From Strigamia acuminata (taxonomy: Eukaryota; Arthropoda; Chilopoda; Geophilomorpha; Linotaeniidae): a DNA stretch of 64,000 bases. Below are positions 9,436-21,893 of the stretch, one piece after another (positions within the stretch are counted from its first letter, which is position 1; each line of letters begins with the position of its first letter). The position numbers and the translations under genes are program-made. Under the pieces are notes generated by a model that made no database searches, was not told where the DNA came from, and saw only the letters and a list, made by a program, of their open reading frames with translations. The stretch lies in contig OX442315.1 in the NCBI GenBank assembly GCA_949358305.1, positions 12,736,427-12,800,426 of the forward strand, in the 5' to 3' direction.

Positions 9436-12400
9436 ATGGAGAACAGCCCAAGTACAAGTTACGAATGTAACAGCAGCAGCAGCGGAAATATACATTGTAA
9501 TATTGAAGGAAAAAATGTAAGAATTAATGCTAAACCAAAAGTATACAAACAATTTACCATCAATAACTACTTTCAAGCAGGTGTCAAAGGTTAGTATCGT
9601 CATTTTCTTATTCATACTCATTTCTAACATATTTTCTTTAAAATAGCCACTACTGAACCGAGCGAGGAGATCAGAAATTGCTGCACAATCCTCGACAGTA
9701 AAGGCAATAAACAATGCGAGACACTCAAAGAGAAGCTTCAAGCATTCTACACGACGCTAACTTTGCCAAAAGTTGCGTGGATAGACGAAGGTGCCGAGTT
9801 GTCGTTAGAGGAACATTTCGTTCAACTGGAACTCAAAGACACAAGAGAGCCTATAGTAATTCAAGAGATTTTCCACCCGATCGACAACAAAAAACCACGT
9901 AGAATTCTCATTGAAGGACAGCCCGGGTATGGAAAAACGACACTCGCGACGAAACTGACATTCGATTGGGCAACGAACAAAGATTACATCAACTTCAAAT
10001 TGCTATTCTTCATACCATTACGAGAACTACAACAACGAACTATCGAGAATGCAATTATGAAAATTGGAGAACGGTGTGGTTATCAACAACAACAACGCAT
10101 CAATATCGAGAAAATCCTGACCCGACACGAGGAAGAAATTCTCTTCGTGCTCGATGGTTTGGACGAGTTATCATCGGATGGCCGAAGCGAAACAATGAAA
10201 GTGTTATACAAACAAAGATACGGTGATGCAACAGTACTTACATCTTGCAGAACGGGCTTATTCAAGTTAACCAAACAAGAACGTGATGAATTGTTCGGAC
10301 AAACTAGCAACAGTCGTGAGTTCTGGGACAAACGGATCAGCATTTTGGGCATTCAGAGCATCGTTGCCAAAATAGAATTTTTGAAAAAATTCATTTCTAA
10401 ACAAAAGGTCTATGATATAATCCAACGTTTGTACTCGCAGTTGGAGTTGTTTAATTCCCCTTTGTATCTAATCATGTTACCGATAATCATAAAAAAAGAA
10501 AAAGATGTTGGACATTTCTCAACCAGAACCGACTTATACAAAAAGCTGTTCAATTCTATTGTCAGACATACTTGTGTGAAACGTGGAATTCTAAATCCCG
10601 ACAGTGAGTTCGACCTGTTTAATTCCAATTCATCACAGGAAAAAATTCGTGAAACAATGACTCGATTTGGGGAACAATGCGTCGTAAAAATATTAAACAA
10701 AGATTTGAAATTTGAGCCTACTGATTTAGTAAAGGAGATTTATCAACTGGGACTGTTAATCAACCACAAACAAGTGACTTTTTTCGAATCAAAAACCCAT
10801 TACGAAGCATTCCACTTGTCCATCATGGAAATTGCGGCTGCCTTTGCTCTTTCCATTCACTTGAAATACAACGAATCTGCACTCATCGAAAGCAGTTTAG
10901 AAACAATTATAGATGATTTCAGAGAAAACGAACAAACATCGCTAATGTTGCCTTTTATGGCAAGTTTACTAGGCAGTGACTTGGATCTTCTGCTCTTCAA
11001 AATCGAGCCATTCAGTAATTTGTTCCGTTTAAACATTACTCTAACTGTGCAACTAATTGCAGAATGTTCCACAAGTAATATCTCGAAAAGCAAATATCTA
11101 AAAAAAATTATTCATTCCCACATTGATTTAAGACGCCATGATTCCGTGTTAGAAAATAATTTAGACGCATGTAGGAAGTTATTAAAATATGGATGCGATA
11201 GTGGCAAAATTAAACAAATCACAACTGATGGACGAATTCTTTCAAAATTAATCTATGGCAATTTCACAACTGATGGACAAATTCTTTCAAATTCTTTCAA
11301 TTTCACAACGCGCTTCGAAATAAACGTGGTGCAAACAAATGATGATGAAAGGTTAATATTGCACACGTGTGCATCGCCTAATTTGCAAGAAATCTTTTCA
11401 AACAAATGCCTATCAAATGGGACATTTAATGAATACTTAAGTTTAGCTGCATCACCACAAATCGAATCGTGTACTTTGATAGCCTTTAAGAATGATTTCG
11501 GATTGTCACTTAAAACGATAATGGAGGAGAAAACATTCAAACAAATCAAATATCGTTATTTAGAAATCTCCATCGAAAATGAACCCGCGAAAAAACTCGT
11601 TATCAACCTATTAGAAAACAATCAAGTTGAACACCTCGCAATTCAGGAAAGTTGTTATATCAGGATGAATTTGAGCGACTTTTTCAGCGCTGCTGCTCGA
11701 TCGAAATGTTTGACTTCTTTCAGTTGTGCCTCTATTAATGTGGATTTGGACGATATTACCAATGGTGGAAACAAGAAATACAACTTGATAGAACTAAATT
11801 GTTGTACCCTCACTTGCAGGCAACCCATATCACTGAAAAATTGCTGTGAGATCTTGAAATTAACAAGACCTAAAAATATTGAAGCAATAACCGAGATGGA
11901 GCCATCTGAGTTTGTTTGTTCCACAGCAGAAATTAGTGAATTGACAGAGAAATGCCCAACATGGGTTGGTTTTAAGTGTGTTAAAAGTTTAAAACTTATT
12001 GTATATCAGTCAATTGCATTTGGTAGTGTCTGGAGAAATCTACAAACATTACATCTTCAATTTCAATTTGGTTTAAATCATGAGGAGTTGATAGCAGATT
12101 CCATTCAAAAAAGTCCAATTGTGACTTTAGTAATTGAATTACCTGACCCGTCTATAACTTTAAACTTATTCACACATATGAACCGTTTGTGGGCCAACGA
12201 AAACAAATCACATTTAAAAACAATAACATTTATTTCTTCCGCAAAAGACGAAGTGACTAGGAAAGAAGTATTAGAATTGATCGAAGGGCTCAAATGCAGC
12301 CATTGGGATGAAGTGTGTTTAGAATTATATTATTACTATTTATTACCAGAAATTGACATTCATTTTAAGGTACTAGATGATTTTATTTATGGATTGCCCG

Positions 12401-12477
12401 ATCGTTTTATGAGAGATTGTTTTGAATCTTATGGTTATTTTGATCCTATGATGTCTATAGCGAGGACACCAGTATGA
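9436..12477 (+). CDS. NACHT-domain NLR-like protein, gene 1
   Basis: Two coding exons, 9436-9589 and 9647-12477, joined in phase, give about 994 residues. Exon 1 encodes a Ser-rich start and a short beta-prone motif (ICNIEGKNVRINAKP-like, about residues 19-46). Exon 2 encodes a linker (LPKVAWIDEG), the Walker A loop GQPGYGKTT at about 142-150, a Walker B/NACHT signature FVLDGLDELS at about 218-227, a sensor-like TSCRTGLF, then an alpha-helical part and degenerate leucine-rich-like segments (LVINLLENNQVEHLAI and similar) to the end, RTPV. NACHT proteins are STAND ATPases that oligomerise on sensing a signal; NLRs of this type act in innate immunity or cell death. The ligand and pathway here are unknown. 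The start is the ATG just after a conserved 3' splice site (9410). Neighbours are two paralogues and a fragment in the same orientation. Full length, no breaks seen. Confidence 0.85.
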
Positions 12478-13032
12478 TTGTTATCGGTAGAATAATCGGA
12501 GTTTGCTGTTTGATTATATTCAAAACACTCAAGCATATACTTGTACATCCAATTCGGTTTTCACATGGCAGGGTTCCAGAAAAAAACGCTATGCTGTAAA
12601 GTCGTGTTGTAAGTGTTGTGGTGATCTCACTTTATTTCTTGTAATATTTAATAAAATCACTACTTAGAAATAATTGTGTTGTATTTTTAATTCGATTTAG
12701 TCTGGCACCTGCCAAACTAAAGGCAGACTTGGCATACAAGTTGTAGTTGTTAGTCCTCCTTGCACCGTACTTGAGGGTAGAATCAAATAAAGTTTCCTCC
12801 TGCGTCAGAACAAATCGCGCTACTTGATTTTCGCGCCAGACGAAGCGCCCCCTAATGGCGGTTTGAAACAGTGGCGCTCTTAAGTGGCAGTTTTATGAAA
12901 CTGGAACCTTCAGAGACTGGATTTTTCTCGGGATTTTTATTTTATTTAATTAAGAGCAAGAATAAACAATGACATTTTCCATGACTTTTCAAATAATTTG
13001 TTCAGACTGGATATTTTTCGTGTATCATTAAT
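12478..13032. other. 3' flank of NACHT gene 1, shared among the paralogues
   Basis: The first 110 bases after the stop (GATTGTTATCGGTAGAATAA...) match the 3' flanks of genes 2 and 3, so the duplicated unit extends beyond the coding exon. AATAAA occurs near 12649. The segment at about 12986-13032 (ACTTTTCAAATAATTTG...) also appears directly after the fragment pseudogene at 20866, and continues beyond the element at 13033-14808. Confidence 0.5.
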
Positions 13033-13584
13033 AATAGACAGTTTTCGCATTAGGATTTGCGCATGCGCGCCACCATGCAGCGCCATCTTTTGGCAAAATT
13101 CGAAAGCCTTCGAGTAGGTAAACAAACCATACCACTGCTACCACCATACCACCGCTACTACCGTTTTAGACGATAAATCGATTGTTTGGACAACAATTTG
13201 GCAATAATTACACAAATTGCAGACCATATGTCTTGTAAGTCGATGGCTGGTTGAAAAGTTATCAAATAGTAGTAGGTGTAGTAGGTAGTAGGTGTGCAAA
13301 TAGCCAAAGATTTCAGAGTTTGTGTGAGATTTAAAGCGAAACACAATCGATTTTCAAGAGTTTTTTCCCAATTTTTCGATTCAATTCAACCTGTTTTGCT
13401 CGCAGAAAAGGAAGTAGAAGCGGAGCGAATCGCCACTACTACCGGCTCGGTAGGCTCGTGTTTTATCTCCACGAATGCAAGATTCTCACAAAACCTGCGA
13501 TGCAGGAGCTTGTCGAAAAGCTGCAGTAACAAGCTGGTTAGTAGCTGACGTCGCTGGCTCTCGGATTTGGGCGGCAACACAGTG

Positions 13585-14135
13585 GCCGCGCACCGCAAAG
13601 CAAACGCGAGTGGCGCCCAAGCCCGAACGATTGCCGAGTGGTGAACGGCGCAGGAAGGCAAAAGGCAACGAGAAACAACTGCACACAAACAAGAACACGT
13701 CATCCAAAGAGCAAACGAGCGCTTCCGATAAAAAATGTGCAGTAGGTTTGTGTCTGTGTTTTTGTCAGTCGACCGTCACCGGTCGAATGTTGCGGCCGTC
13801 AGCCGTCGGCTTTCGACCGTCAGCTGTCGAATGTCGCGGCCGTCAGCTGTCGACTGTCGCGTCCGTCGGACGTCAGGTGTCGACTGTCTCGTCCGTCGGA
13901 CGTCGACTGTTGCGGCCGTCGCTGCTGACGGCCGCGACATTCGACCGGTGACGGTCGACTGACGAAAAACACAGACACAAACCTACTGCACATTTTTTAT
14001 CGGAAGCGCTCGTTTGCTCTTTGGATGACGTGTTCTTGTTTGTGTGCAGTTGTTTCTCGTTGCTCTGCACCGTTCACCACTCGGCAATCGTTCGGGCTTG
14101 GGCGCCACTCGCGTTTGCTTTGCGGTGCGCGGCCG
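13585..14135. repeat. Large imperfect palindrome, arms about 220-270 bases
   Basis: Left arm 13585 to about 13800 (CACCGCAAAGCAAACGCGAG...) is repeated in inverse from about 13930 to 14135 (...CTCGCGTTTGCTTTGCGGTG), with a short insertion of about 10 bases in the left arm. The centre, about 13780-13930, is rich in GTCGACTGTCG and CGGCCGTC units. It could form a long hairpin or cruciform. Confidence 0.75.
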
Positions 14136-14137
14136 CT

Positions 14138-14217
14138 GACTGCGAGTCAATGCCGTGTCCCGTCGACTGCGAGTCGACGCCGTGTCTCGCCGACTGCGAG
14201 TCGATGCCGTGTCCACC
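14138..14217 (+). repeat. Three-copy GC-rich tandem repeat, unit about 26 bases
   Basis: Units contain GACTGCGAGTCGACGCCGTG with small changes, each with an internal GACTGCGAGTC palindrome. It lies at the edge of the large palindrome in the foldback element. Confidence 0.6.
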
Positions 14218-14845
14218 TTAATGTGAACGATTCCATTAATCCGCTGGCACTTGTCGAGTATGGCATCCTGAATGTGAACGTGCCAGTCGTCGTCGTACTC
14301 GACATCCGGGTGGAACAAGTTCCTCACTTTCAAACACTACGTCAAACTCACGGGCGGCGAGTTCGTACCTCCGTCCGAGTGCTCGAACGCCTGTCCCTGC
14401 CACGACTTCTTGGCGTCGAAGCGCTTCTTCTTGACCCAATGCCAGTAGACTGTGAAAGCGGAGAATTGTCGACAAAGTGTGACAGGTTATGGTTGGGAAT
14501 AATATTGTTCACGTTGAGGTTGCGAAGCGCGTTTGAATTTTCACTACCATAGTTTCTTGTCGCAGGAATTTGTGAAAAGTAACCTTTTTATTAAAATTTT
14601 GGGCATTGTTGTTGCATTCAGCACACAACATGACCTTTAGGTTTTTTCTCAGATTGTTGGGTTTCGGACGGTTGACATTGTTTGTATTCCATCGTAAACA
14701 CGAATACTACACGAACGAATCAACAACCGGAAATGGTTTTTTACCTACTTGGGAAATGTTAAATTTTCTCGCTAGATGGCGCGCATGCCAATGCGAAAAC
14801 TGTCTATTGCACACATTTTCGTAAACATCCTGTTTCAGTTATATG

Positions 14846-15016
14846 CCAACAGAAATGTTATCGCTTAATGCGTCAGGAATTTTTCAAGGTTGTTAAGCTT
14901 AAACCACAAGAGTGGCAATAGAGAAAACACTTCTCCGCATTGTGTCTTAAAAAGAAATAGACTTGGACAAATCATATAATGTTTATACCATAGTTAAAAA
15001 TCAGTTTCTGTGAATC
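14846..15016 (+). promoter_or_regulatory. Conserved 5' module and non-coding first exon of NACHT gene 2
   Basis: Matches 20945-21122 closely and 8330-8441 in part: GTTATCGCTTAATGCGTCA (containing a GATA-type TTATC), AGAAAACACTTCTCCGCATT, AAAAAGAAATAGACTTGGAC, ending TCTGTGAATC before a GTAAGTA donor at 15017. The matching acceptor ends at 16184 (TTTCACAG), 24 bases upstream of the start codon. A degenerate second copy of the module lies at about 15715-15880 without a usable donor. Promoter role is inferred from conservation and position. Confidence 0.55.
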
Positions 15017-16208
15017 GTAAGTACAGTACTATCAATCTCGTTAATTCCATCTAAAAGTTTAAGTATTATCAGAAAAAAAATTAATTTAGGGTGATCTCAA
15101 TCATTCAAAATGGTGGGCCCTCGTTGCAAACAGTCTTATCAGTAAACTGATATGGATAACAAGAGAGGTGTAAAGCTCGATTTCTGAGCAGTAAAAAAAA
15201 ATCAATTTTATCTCCATTAAAAGTAAATAGCTACCAACTTTAATTAGTGTGACTTCCCTGTAGACAACCAAACAGGAAATAAACCCTGGCCCCTTCTGGA
15301 ATAAAAATAGACAGACTTTTTTTTAAAACTCAACTCAGTTATGATTTATGAACCAAATTATACACTAAATAACAGACAAACATAGTTTTAGAAGAATATT
15401 TCTATTACCCAAGGAGCAACTCCTAACACTTTAATTAACATAATTGTCACATGTAACTACCGTATTTCATTTGTCAAGGTAGTGGAGAAAAATTTTACAT
15501 AATATTCTTTGAGTTAACAAAATGAATTTGGGTCAAATATAACAAGTAGGTAAAATTTACTAAATTCTTGAATCTAAAATCTAAAAGGTCGTACTCAAAT
15601 CACTAACAAATAATATTTAAACTTAAAACATTACCAAAACAATTTCCTTGCACTTAAAACTATTTCAATAATAAAAACAATGTTCAAACAATGTCTAAAA
15701 TTCTAATTGTCAGCAGAAATGTTATCGCTTCACGCGGTTGTTAGGATTAAAATAAAAATACAAAGTGCTAAATGCTAATACAGAAAACACTTATCGACAT
15801 TATGTCCTATAATAAAGACTCACACAACTTCATACAATGCACATGCAGTGCAAAATTAATTTCTGTGAATCGTCAACAATACCAATTAGAAAGAATAATA
15901 ATATTTTTTTAACTTATGATATTAACAATATTTCGCGTGAGAGCAATCCTTAAAAATGGTATGCTCCTTGAGCTCAATTGTTGAAAGATCAAAATTTCGA
16001 ATTGAAGCTACAGACGAGAAGTTACAGTAGCATATTCCAAAATTCCCGTAGCATATTCCAAAATTCCCATACAAGTGTAGTTTGTTTGTTGTTGAGATCA
16101 ATTGTATTGTATTGAAATTTTAAATTACGAATATCGATGTTCGAACCAGGAGTCAACACTAAAAATCCAATAAATATTTCACAGATACCGGTTTTGAATT
16201 CTACACTC
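15017..16208 (+). other. 5' intron of NACHT gene 2
   Basis: AT-rich, with stretches alignable to the gene 3 intron (for example the ATTCAAAATGG...GGGCCC block near 15100) and a degenerate repeat of the promoter module at about 15715-15880. No coding frame is supported. Confidence 0.4.
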
Positions 16209-19200
16209 ATGGAAAACCGGCCGACTACAAGTTATGAATGTGAAAGCGGTAGCCGTGGAAATTCACACGTTACTATTACAGACTCAAAAAACGTAACAAT
16301 TAATGCTAAACCAAAAGTATACAAGCAATGTACTATCAATAAATACTTTCAAGCAGGTGTCAAAGGTTAGTATCATCATTTTCTTATTCAAACTCATTTC
16401 TAACACAAGACACATATTTTCATTAAACAGCCACTACTGAACCGAGCGACGAGATCAGAAATTGCTGCACAATCCTCGACAGTAAAGGCAATAAACAATG
16501 CGAGATACTCAGAGCGAGGCTTCAAGCATTCTACACGACGCTAACTTTGCCAAAAGTTTCGTGGATAGACGAAGGTCACGAGTTGTCGTTAGAGGAACAT
16601 TTCGTTCAACTCGAACTCGACGACTCTAAAGAGCCTATAGGAATTCAGGAGATTTTCCACCCAATCAACAATAAAAAACCACGTAGAATTCTCATTGAAG
16701 GACAACCCGGTTATGGAAAAACGACGCTAGCGACGAAACTGGCCTTTGATTGGGCAACGAACAAAGAATTCATCGACTTCAAATTGGTATTCTTGATACC
16801 ATTACGAGAACTACGACAACGAACCATCGAGAATGCAATTATTAAAATTGGAGAACAGTGTGGTTATCGACAACAAGAACAGATCAATATCAAGCACGTA
16901 CTGGCCAGACATGAGGAAGAAATTCTATTCGTTTTAGACGGTTTAGACGAATTGTCATTAAATGAGCGGAGCAAAACATTGAAAGTGTTATACAAGCAAA
17001 TGTACGGTGATTCAACAGTGCTTACTTCGTGTAGAACGGGCTTATTCAAGTTAAACAAACAAGAACATGATGAATTGTTCGGACAAACTAACAACAGTCG
17101 TGAGTTCTGGGACAAGCGACTCAGCATATTAGGCATTCAGAGAAGCGATCGCATATTGAAATTTTTGAAAAAATTCATTTCTGAACAAGATGCTTGTAAT
17201 ATCATTACACGCATGTTACCGCAGCTAGACTTGTTTAATTCACCTTTGTATCTAATGATGTTAACGATAATCATGGAAAACGACAAAGATATTGGACATT
17301 TTTCATCCAAAACCGACTTATACATGAAGCTATTTAATTCCGTTCTGAGACACACTTGTGTGAAACGTGAAATTCTAGATACTGACAGTGAGTTCGACCT
17401 GTTTAACTCCAATTCATCACCGGAAAGAATTCGGGAACAAATGACAGGATTCGGGGAATTATGCGTTCAAAAAATACTCCAAAATGATTTGACGTTTGAG
17501 CCAAATGATCTAACAAATGAGATTTATCAACTCGGACTGTTAATCAACCACAAACGAGTCATTTTTTTCGCATCAAAAATTCATTACGAAGCATTCCACT
17601 TGTCTATCATGGAATTTGCGGCTGCCTTTGCACTTTCCATTGACTTAAAATTGAACGAATCAGCACTCAGCAAAGGCAGTTTAGAATCCATTGTAAATCA
17701 TTTCCGAGAAAGCGGAGGAACATCTCTAATATTGCCGTTTACAGCAAGTTTACTAGGCATAGACTTGGATCTTCTGCTCATCAAAATAGAGCCATTCAGT
17801 GTTTGGTTCTGTTCATACTATGCTCTAACTGTACGATTAATTGCAGATTGTTCCTCAATTAATATTTCAAACAGCAAATATTTGGATAATTTTATTCCTT
17901 CCCACATTGATTTAGGATACTTTTATTCCGAGCTAAACGTTAATTTAGCCGCAAGTAGGAATTTATTAAAATATGGATGCGATAGTGGGAAAATTAAACA
18001 ACTCGCAACTGATAGACCAATTCCTTTAGAATTATTCTCTGACAATTTCACCACGCGCTTGAAAATAACCGTGCGACTACCGTATGGAGTACAGTCAATA
18101 TTGTACACGTGTGCATCGCCTAATTTGCAAGAAATCTTTTCAAACCCAAGCCCATTTCATGGGACATTAAATGAATGCTTAAGTTTTGCTGCATCACCAC
18201 ACATCGCATCGGTAGCCTTTAATAACCTTTTAGGATTCTCACCCGAAACGATAATGGAGGAGAAAAAATTCAAACAAATCAAATATCGTTATTTAGGAAT
18301 TTCCATCCAAACTGAACTCGCGAAAAAATTCGTTATCGACCTCTTAGAGAACAATCAAGTTGAACATCTCGCATTAGATGGGACTTATTGTTATGGGATG
18401 AATATGAGTGACCTTTTCAGTGCTGCTGCTCGATCGAAATGTTTGACGTCTTTCAGTTGTAAATGTATTAATGTGGATTTGTACGATATCACCAATGGTG
18501 GAACCAAGAACTACAACTTGGTAGAACTAAAACGTTATACTCTCACTTGCAGGAAACCCATATCACTAAAAAATTGCTTTAAGTTCTTGAGCTTAGCAAG
18601 TCCTGAAAATATTGAAGCAATAACCGAGATGGAGCCATGTCAGTTTGCTTGTTCCACAGCAGATTTTAATGAATTGACAAAGAACTGCCCAACATGGGTT
18701 GGTTTTAACAGTGTTAACGGTTTAAAACTTTTTGTGGATCAGTCAATTGCAAATAGCGAGAATTTTGTTAGTGCCTGGACAAATCTGCAAGTTTTACATC
18801 TTCTATTTGAAAATCGTTTCAATCATGAAGAGTTGATAGCAGAATCCATTCAAAAAAGTCCAGTTGTGACTTTAGTAATTTATATATGGGAGCCTGACCC
18901 GTCTATGAGTTTAAATTTATTCACACACATGAACCGTGTGTGGGCCAACGGAAACAAATCACATTTAAAAACAATAAAATTTGCTTCTGCCGGAAGTATG
19001 AATACTGAGAAAGAAGTATTAGAATTGGTCGAAGGACTCAAGTGCAGCCATTGGGATGAAGTGTGTGTAGAATTTTATTATAGGTATTTATTACCAGCAA
19101 TTGACATTAGAAAGCACTCGCTTAATGTTAATGTACTACATGATTTCGATTATGTATTTCCCGATCGTTTTATGAGAGATAGTTTTGAATTTTATAGTTA

Positions 19201-19246
19201 TAATTATCCAAATAAGACTTTGTCTATATCGAGGACACCAGTCTGA
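16209..19246 (+). CDS. NACHT-domain NLR-like protein, gene 2
   Basis: Exons 16209-16365 and 16431-19246 give about 990 residues. Exon 1 carries the clearest form of the beta motif: HVTITDSKNVTINAKP (residues 20-35) followed by VYKQCTINKYF to residue 47. Exon 2: linker, Walker A GQPGYGKTT at about 143-151, Walker B FVLDGLDELS at about 219-228, TSCRTGLF, then the helical and leucine-rich-like region, ending SISRTPV. It is highly similar to gene 1 throughout, including the phase-1 splice between the two coding exons. The upstream frame continues in phase to 16137, but the ATG at 16209 is preferred because a conserved 3' splice site (ending 16184) precedes it in all three genes. No disabling change seen. 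Expected to be cytosolic, with no signal peptide or membrane segment. Confidence 0.85.
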
Positions 19247-19929
19247 TTGTTATCGGTAGAATCATATGAGTTTGCTGTTTGATTACATTCAACACACTCG
19301 AGCATATAAAACTTACATCCAATTCTGTTTTCACATGGTAGGGACTCTACATATGTTCGAGAAAAAAACTTAAGAAGAAAACACCAGGTGCATTCGTAGG
19401 ACCTGGTGTTACATGTTACATGTGTTACACAATGTGTTAGATGTGCTTAAAACACGACTTATTGAGTGCAGCTGTACTGCGTACCTTTTTAATAGTCTTT
19501 ATAAAAAAATCATGTTAAACCAAATTAAATCGTGTTAAAATGGAATTGATTTTATATTTCTAGTTCGTGTTAAATCAAAATCGCGAATGCAATATTTTTC
19601 AGTAGTGAAATAAAACACAACCTTCAATTGTAAATGTAAAATGAGCACTGTTTATTTATTCAGATTAAAAGGATTATTAAAAGGATTATAGGAAAAGGGG
19701 AAGGGAATTCTTAGAAGAGAAACAAAAGGGGGTGTAAAAGGTTCAAAAAACTCAATTCTATTCATCAGCACATTTGTTGACGATTATCTATTTCCGCTTC
19801 TTTCCACTCAAAATTTCACAACCAGTTTGCCCATCCAAAAGTCCTATTTTTAAGTTTTAAGTCTTAGTTTTTACAACAGGCAAGTCCGGGAGAAGAACAC
19901 CACAAGAGCACTCGACTGCGGCGTCAACA
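19247..19929. other. 3' flank of NACHT gene 2
   Basis: Starts with the paralogue-shared flank (GATTGTTATCGGTAGAATCA). An AAACCAAATTAAATCGTGTT block near 19512 recurs near 25172, downstream of gene 3. From about 19600 the sequence is AT-rich and unshared, with no frame worth calling. Confidence 0.4.
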
Positions 19930-20865
19930 TTATTAAATCTTTTCCTCGGAAGAGAAAGAATATCTTTAATATTGCCTTTCCTAACGGGTTTAATAGGCGC
20001 TGACTTGGACCTTCTTCTCTATAAAATCGAGCCATTCAGTGATTTGTTCCGTTGTGATCCTCAGTTAACTTTACAACTAATTGCAGAATGTTCCACAAAT
20101 AATATCTCAAACAGCAAATACCTCAGAAGTTTTATTCCTCCGCACATTCAGTTAAACCAACTTGATTTAATGATACGTAGTAATTTAGCTGCAGCTAAAA
20201 AACTACTTAAATACGGATGTGATTGTGGCACAATTAAACTCCTGACGACAGACGGACGAATTCCATCGGAATTATACTCCGATAATTTCACAACGTGTTT
20301 GGAAATAATAATGCGCTTAGATTTTTTTTGAACTTTAACAATGTACTCACGTACGTCGCCTAAATTGCAAGAAATCTTTTCGCACCCGATCCCATATTAA
20401 AATGCATTAAATGAACGCCTAAGCTTCGTTGCCTTACAAAAGCCCGAATCTTGTGCTTTGATAATCCGTAATTACTGTCGAGCATTGTCACGGTCACTGG
20501 AAACAACAATGAAGAAGAAAACATTCAACCAAATCAAGTTCCGTTATTTACGAATTGAAATCAGAACTGAATCCGAGAAACAATTCGTTATCAATCTATT
20601 AGAAAACAATCCAGTCGAATATCTCGCATTGACATGTTCTTTCCCTTATTCGATGAATTTGAGTGAAGTTTTCAGAGCTGCTGCTCGATCGAATTGTTTG
20701 ACTTCTTTTAGTTGTTTTGTACCATATAACCAATGGTGGAACCAAGAACTACAATTTCTTAGAACTTGATAATTGTATTCTCACGTGCAGGAAACAATTA
20801 TCGCAAAAAAATTGCTTTAAGCACTTCAGATTGCTACGTCCTGAAGATCTCGAAGCAATAACTGA
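19930..20865 (+). pseudogene. NACHT gene fragment (C-terminal region only)
   Basis: Begins abruptly inside the region equivalent to residue 400 of the intact genes (LILPFTASL-like, here ISLILPFLTGLIGADLDLLL) and runs through PHIQLNQLDL, LLKYGCDCGTIK and VINLLENNPVEYLAL. Stops and frame changes occur at about 20329 and after, with two open pieces at 19972-20331 and 20458-20769 and a third in a shifted frame from 20717. It ends at 20865 (EAITD), where it joins sequence matching the 3' flank of gene 1 at 12986. The NACHT domain, the N-terminal exon and the C-terminus are missing. It is a relic of a fourth unit. Confidence 0.8.
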
Positions 20866-20944
20866 CTTTTCAAATAATTTGTTTTTGTTTTGCTTGTTCC
20901 GATTGGTTATTTTTCGATTAATCATTTAGTAAACATCCGGTTCC

Positions 20945-21122
20945 AGTTGCCAGCAGAAAAGTTATCGCTTAATGCGTCACAAAATGTTATCAAGATCGTT
21001 AAGTTTAAACCACAAAAGTGCCAATAGAGAAATTACTTCTCCGCATTGTGCTCTGAAAAGAAATAGACTCGGACGAATCATTTTATGTTTATACTGTAGT
21101 TCCTAATCTGTTTCCGTGAATC
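20945..21122 (+). promoter_or_regulatory. Conserved 5' module and non-coding first exon of NACHT gene 3
   Basis: Near-identical in layout to 14846-15016: GTTATCGCTTAATGCGTCAC, TTACTTCTCCGCATTGTG, AAAAGAAATAGACTCGGACG, ending CCGTGAATC before a GTAAGTA donor at 21123. The acceptor ends at 21868 (TTTTACAG). The module starts only about 80 bases after the fragment pseudogene, showing how tightly the units are packed. Confidence 0.55.
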
Positions 21123-21893
21123 GTAAGTACGGTAATATCAATCACGTTATTTTCATCGAAAAGCATAAGTGTTATCTGAAAAAAAATTAATTTGGGCTGA
21201 TTTGAAACATTCAAAATGGCTGGCCCCCATTGCTAACAGAACAGAGTTCAATCGTTTTAGAAATGACACCATTAAACCACAAGTGTGGTGGTGTAACACA
21301 ATGAAAATGGTGATCTCATTGAGCAAATTGCTAGCACACTACAGTTCAATAGTTTTGGAATATAAATTTTGTATTAGAAATTTATCAATGGGATTCTACG
21401 AAACCACAGTCAAAATTTATTTCTTTTCTTTTTATTACAAAGAAAAAAAAAAAAAAAAAAAAATTATATATAAAGCCAATTTAACATTTTGAAGTGCAAC
21501 AACTGCTTTTCTAATCAAGTCTGATAAATTAAAATAAACTGTTCATTATCAGTAAACTGATATGGGATAACAGTAAGCTCGATTTTCGAGCATTTTATAA
21601 AACAGTAACAAAAAAAAAATCAATTTTAACTCAATTAAAAGTAAATAGTAACCAATTTCAATTACAAATTTCATTTCTGTGAATGGTATACAATATCAAT
21701 TTCATAAAAAAAAATTTTTTTTAACTTATTAAGAATATTCCGCGTGAAATTAAAAGTAACTGCAAAAGCGCTAACAAAGTGAATTACGAAGATTAAGTTG
21801 TATTTAAATCATGAATATCGAAGTTCGAATTAAAAGTCGACATGAAGAATAAATTAAATATTTTACAGATCCCGATTTTTGAATTCTACACTC
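21123..21893 (+). other. 5' intron of NACHT gene 3
   Basis: AT-rich, contains a 19-base A run near 21446 and segments shared with the gene 2 intron. No coding frame supported. Confidence 0.4.

Larger units (their letters stand above)
13033..14808. mobile_element. 1.8-kb foldback/TIR element between NACHT genes 1 and 2
   Basis: Inverted ends AATAGACAGTTTTCGCATT and its exact complement at 14790-14808. The interior is GC-richer than its surroundings and holds a large palindrome (13585-14135) and a short tandem array (about 14138-14217). The flanking host sequence, compared with 20880-20950, reads as one interrupted segment, which supports insertion. No transposase is recognisable. Several short frames are by-products of the palindrome. 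Confidence 0.7.

Noticed and set aside
13386-14552. Several frames of 70-175 residues on both strands
   Set aside because: They mirror one another because the DNA is palindromic; no family signature.
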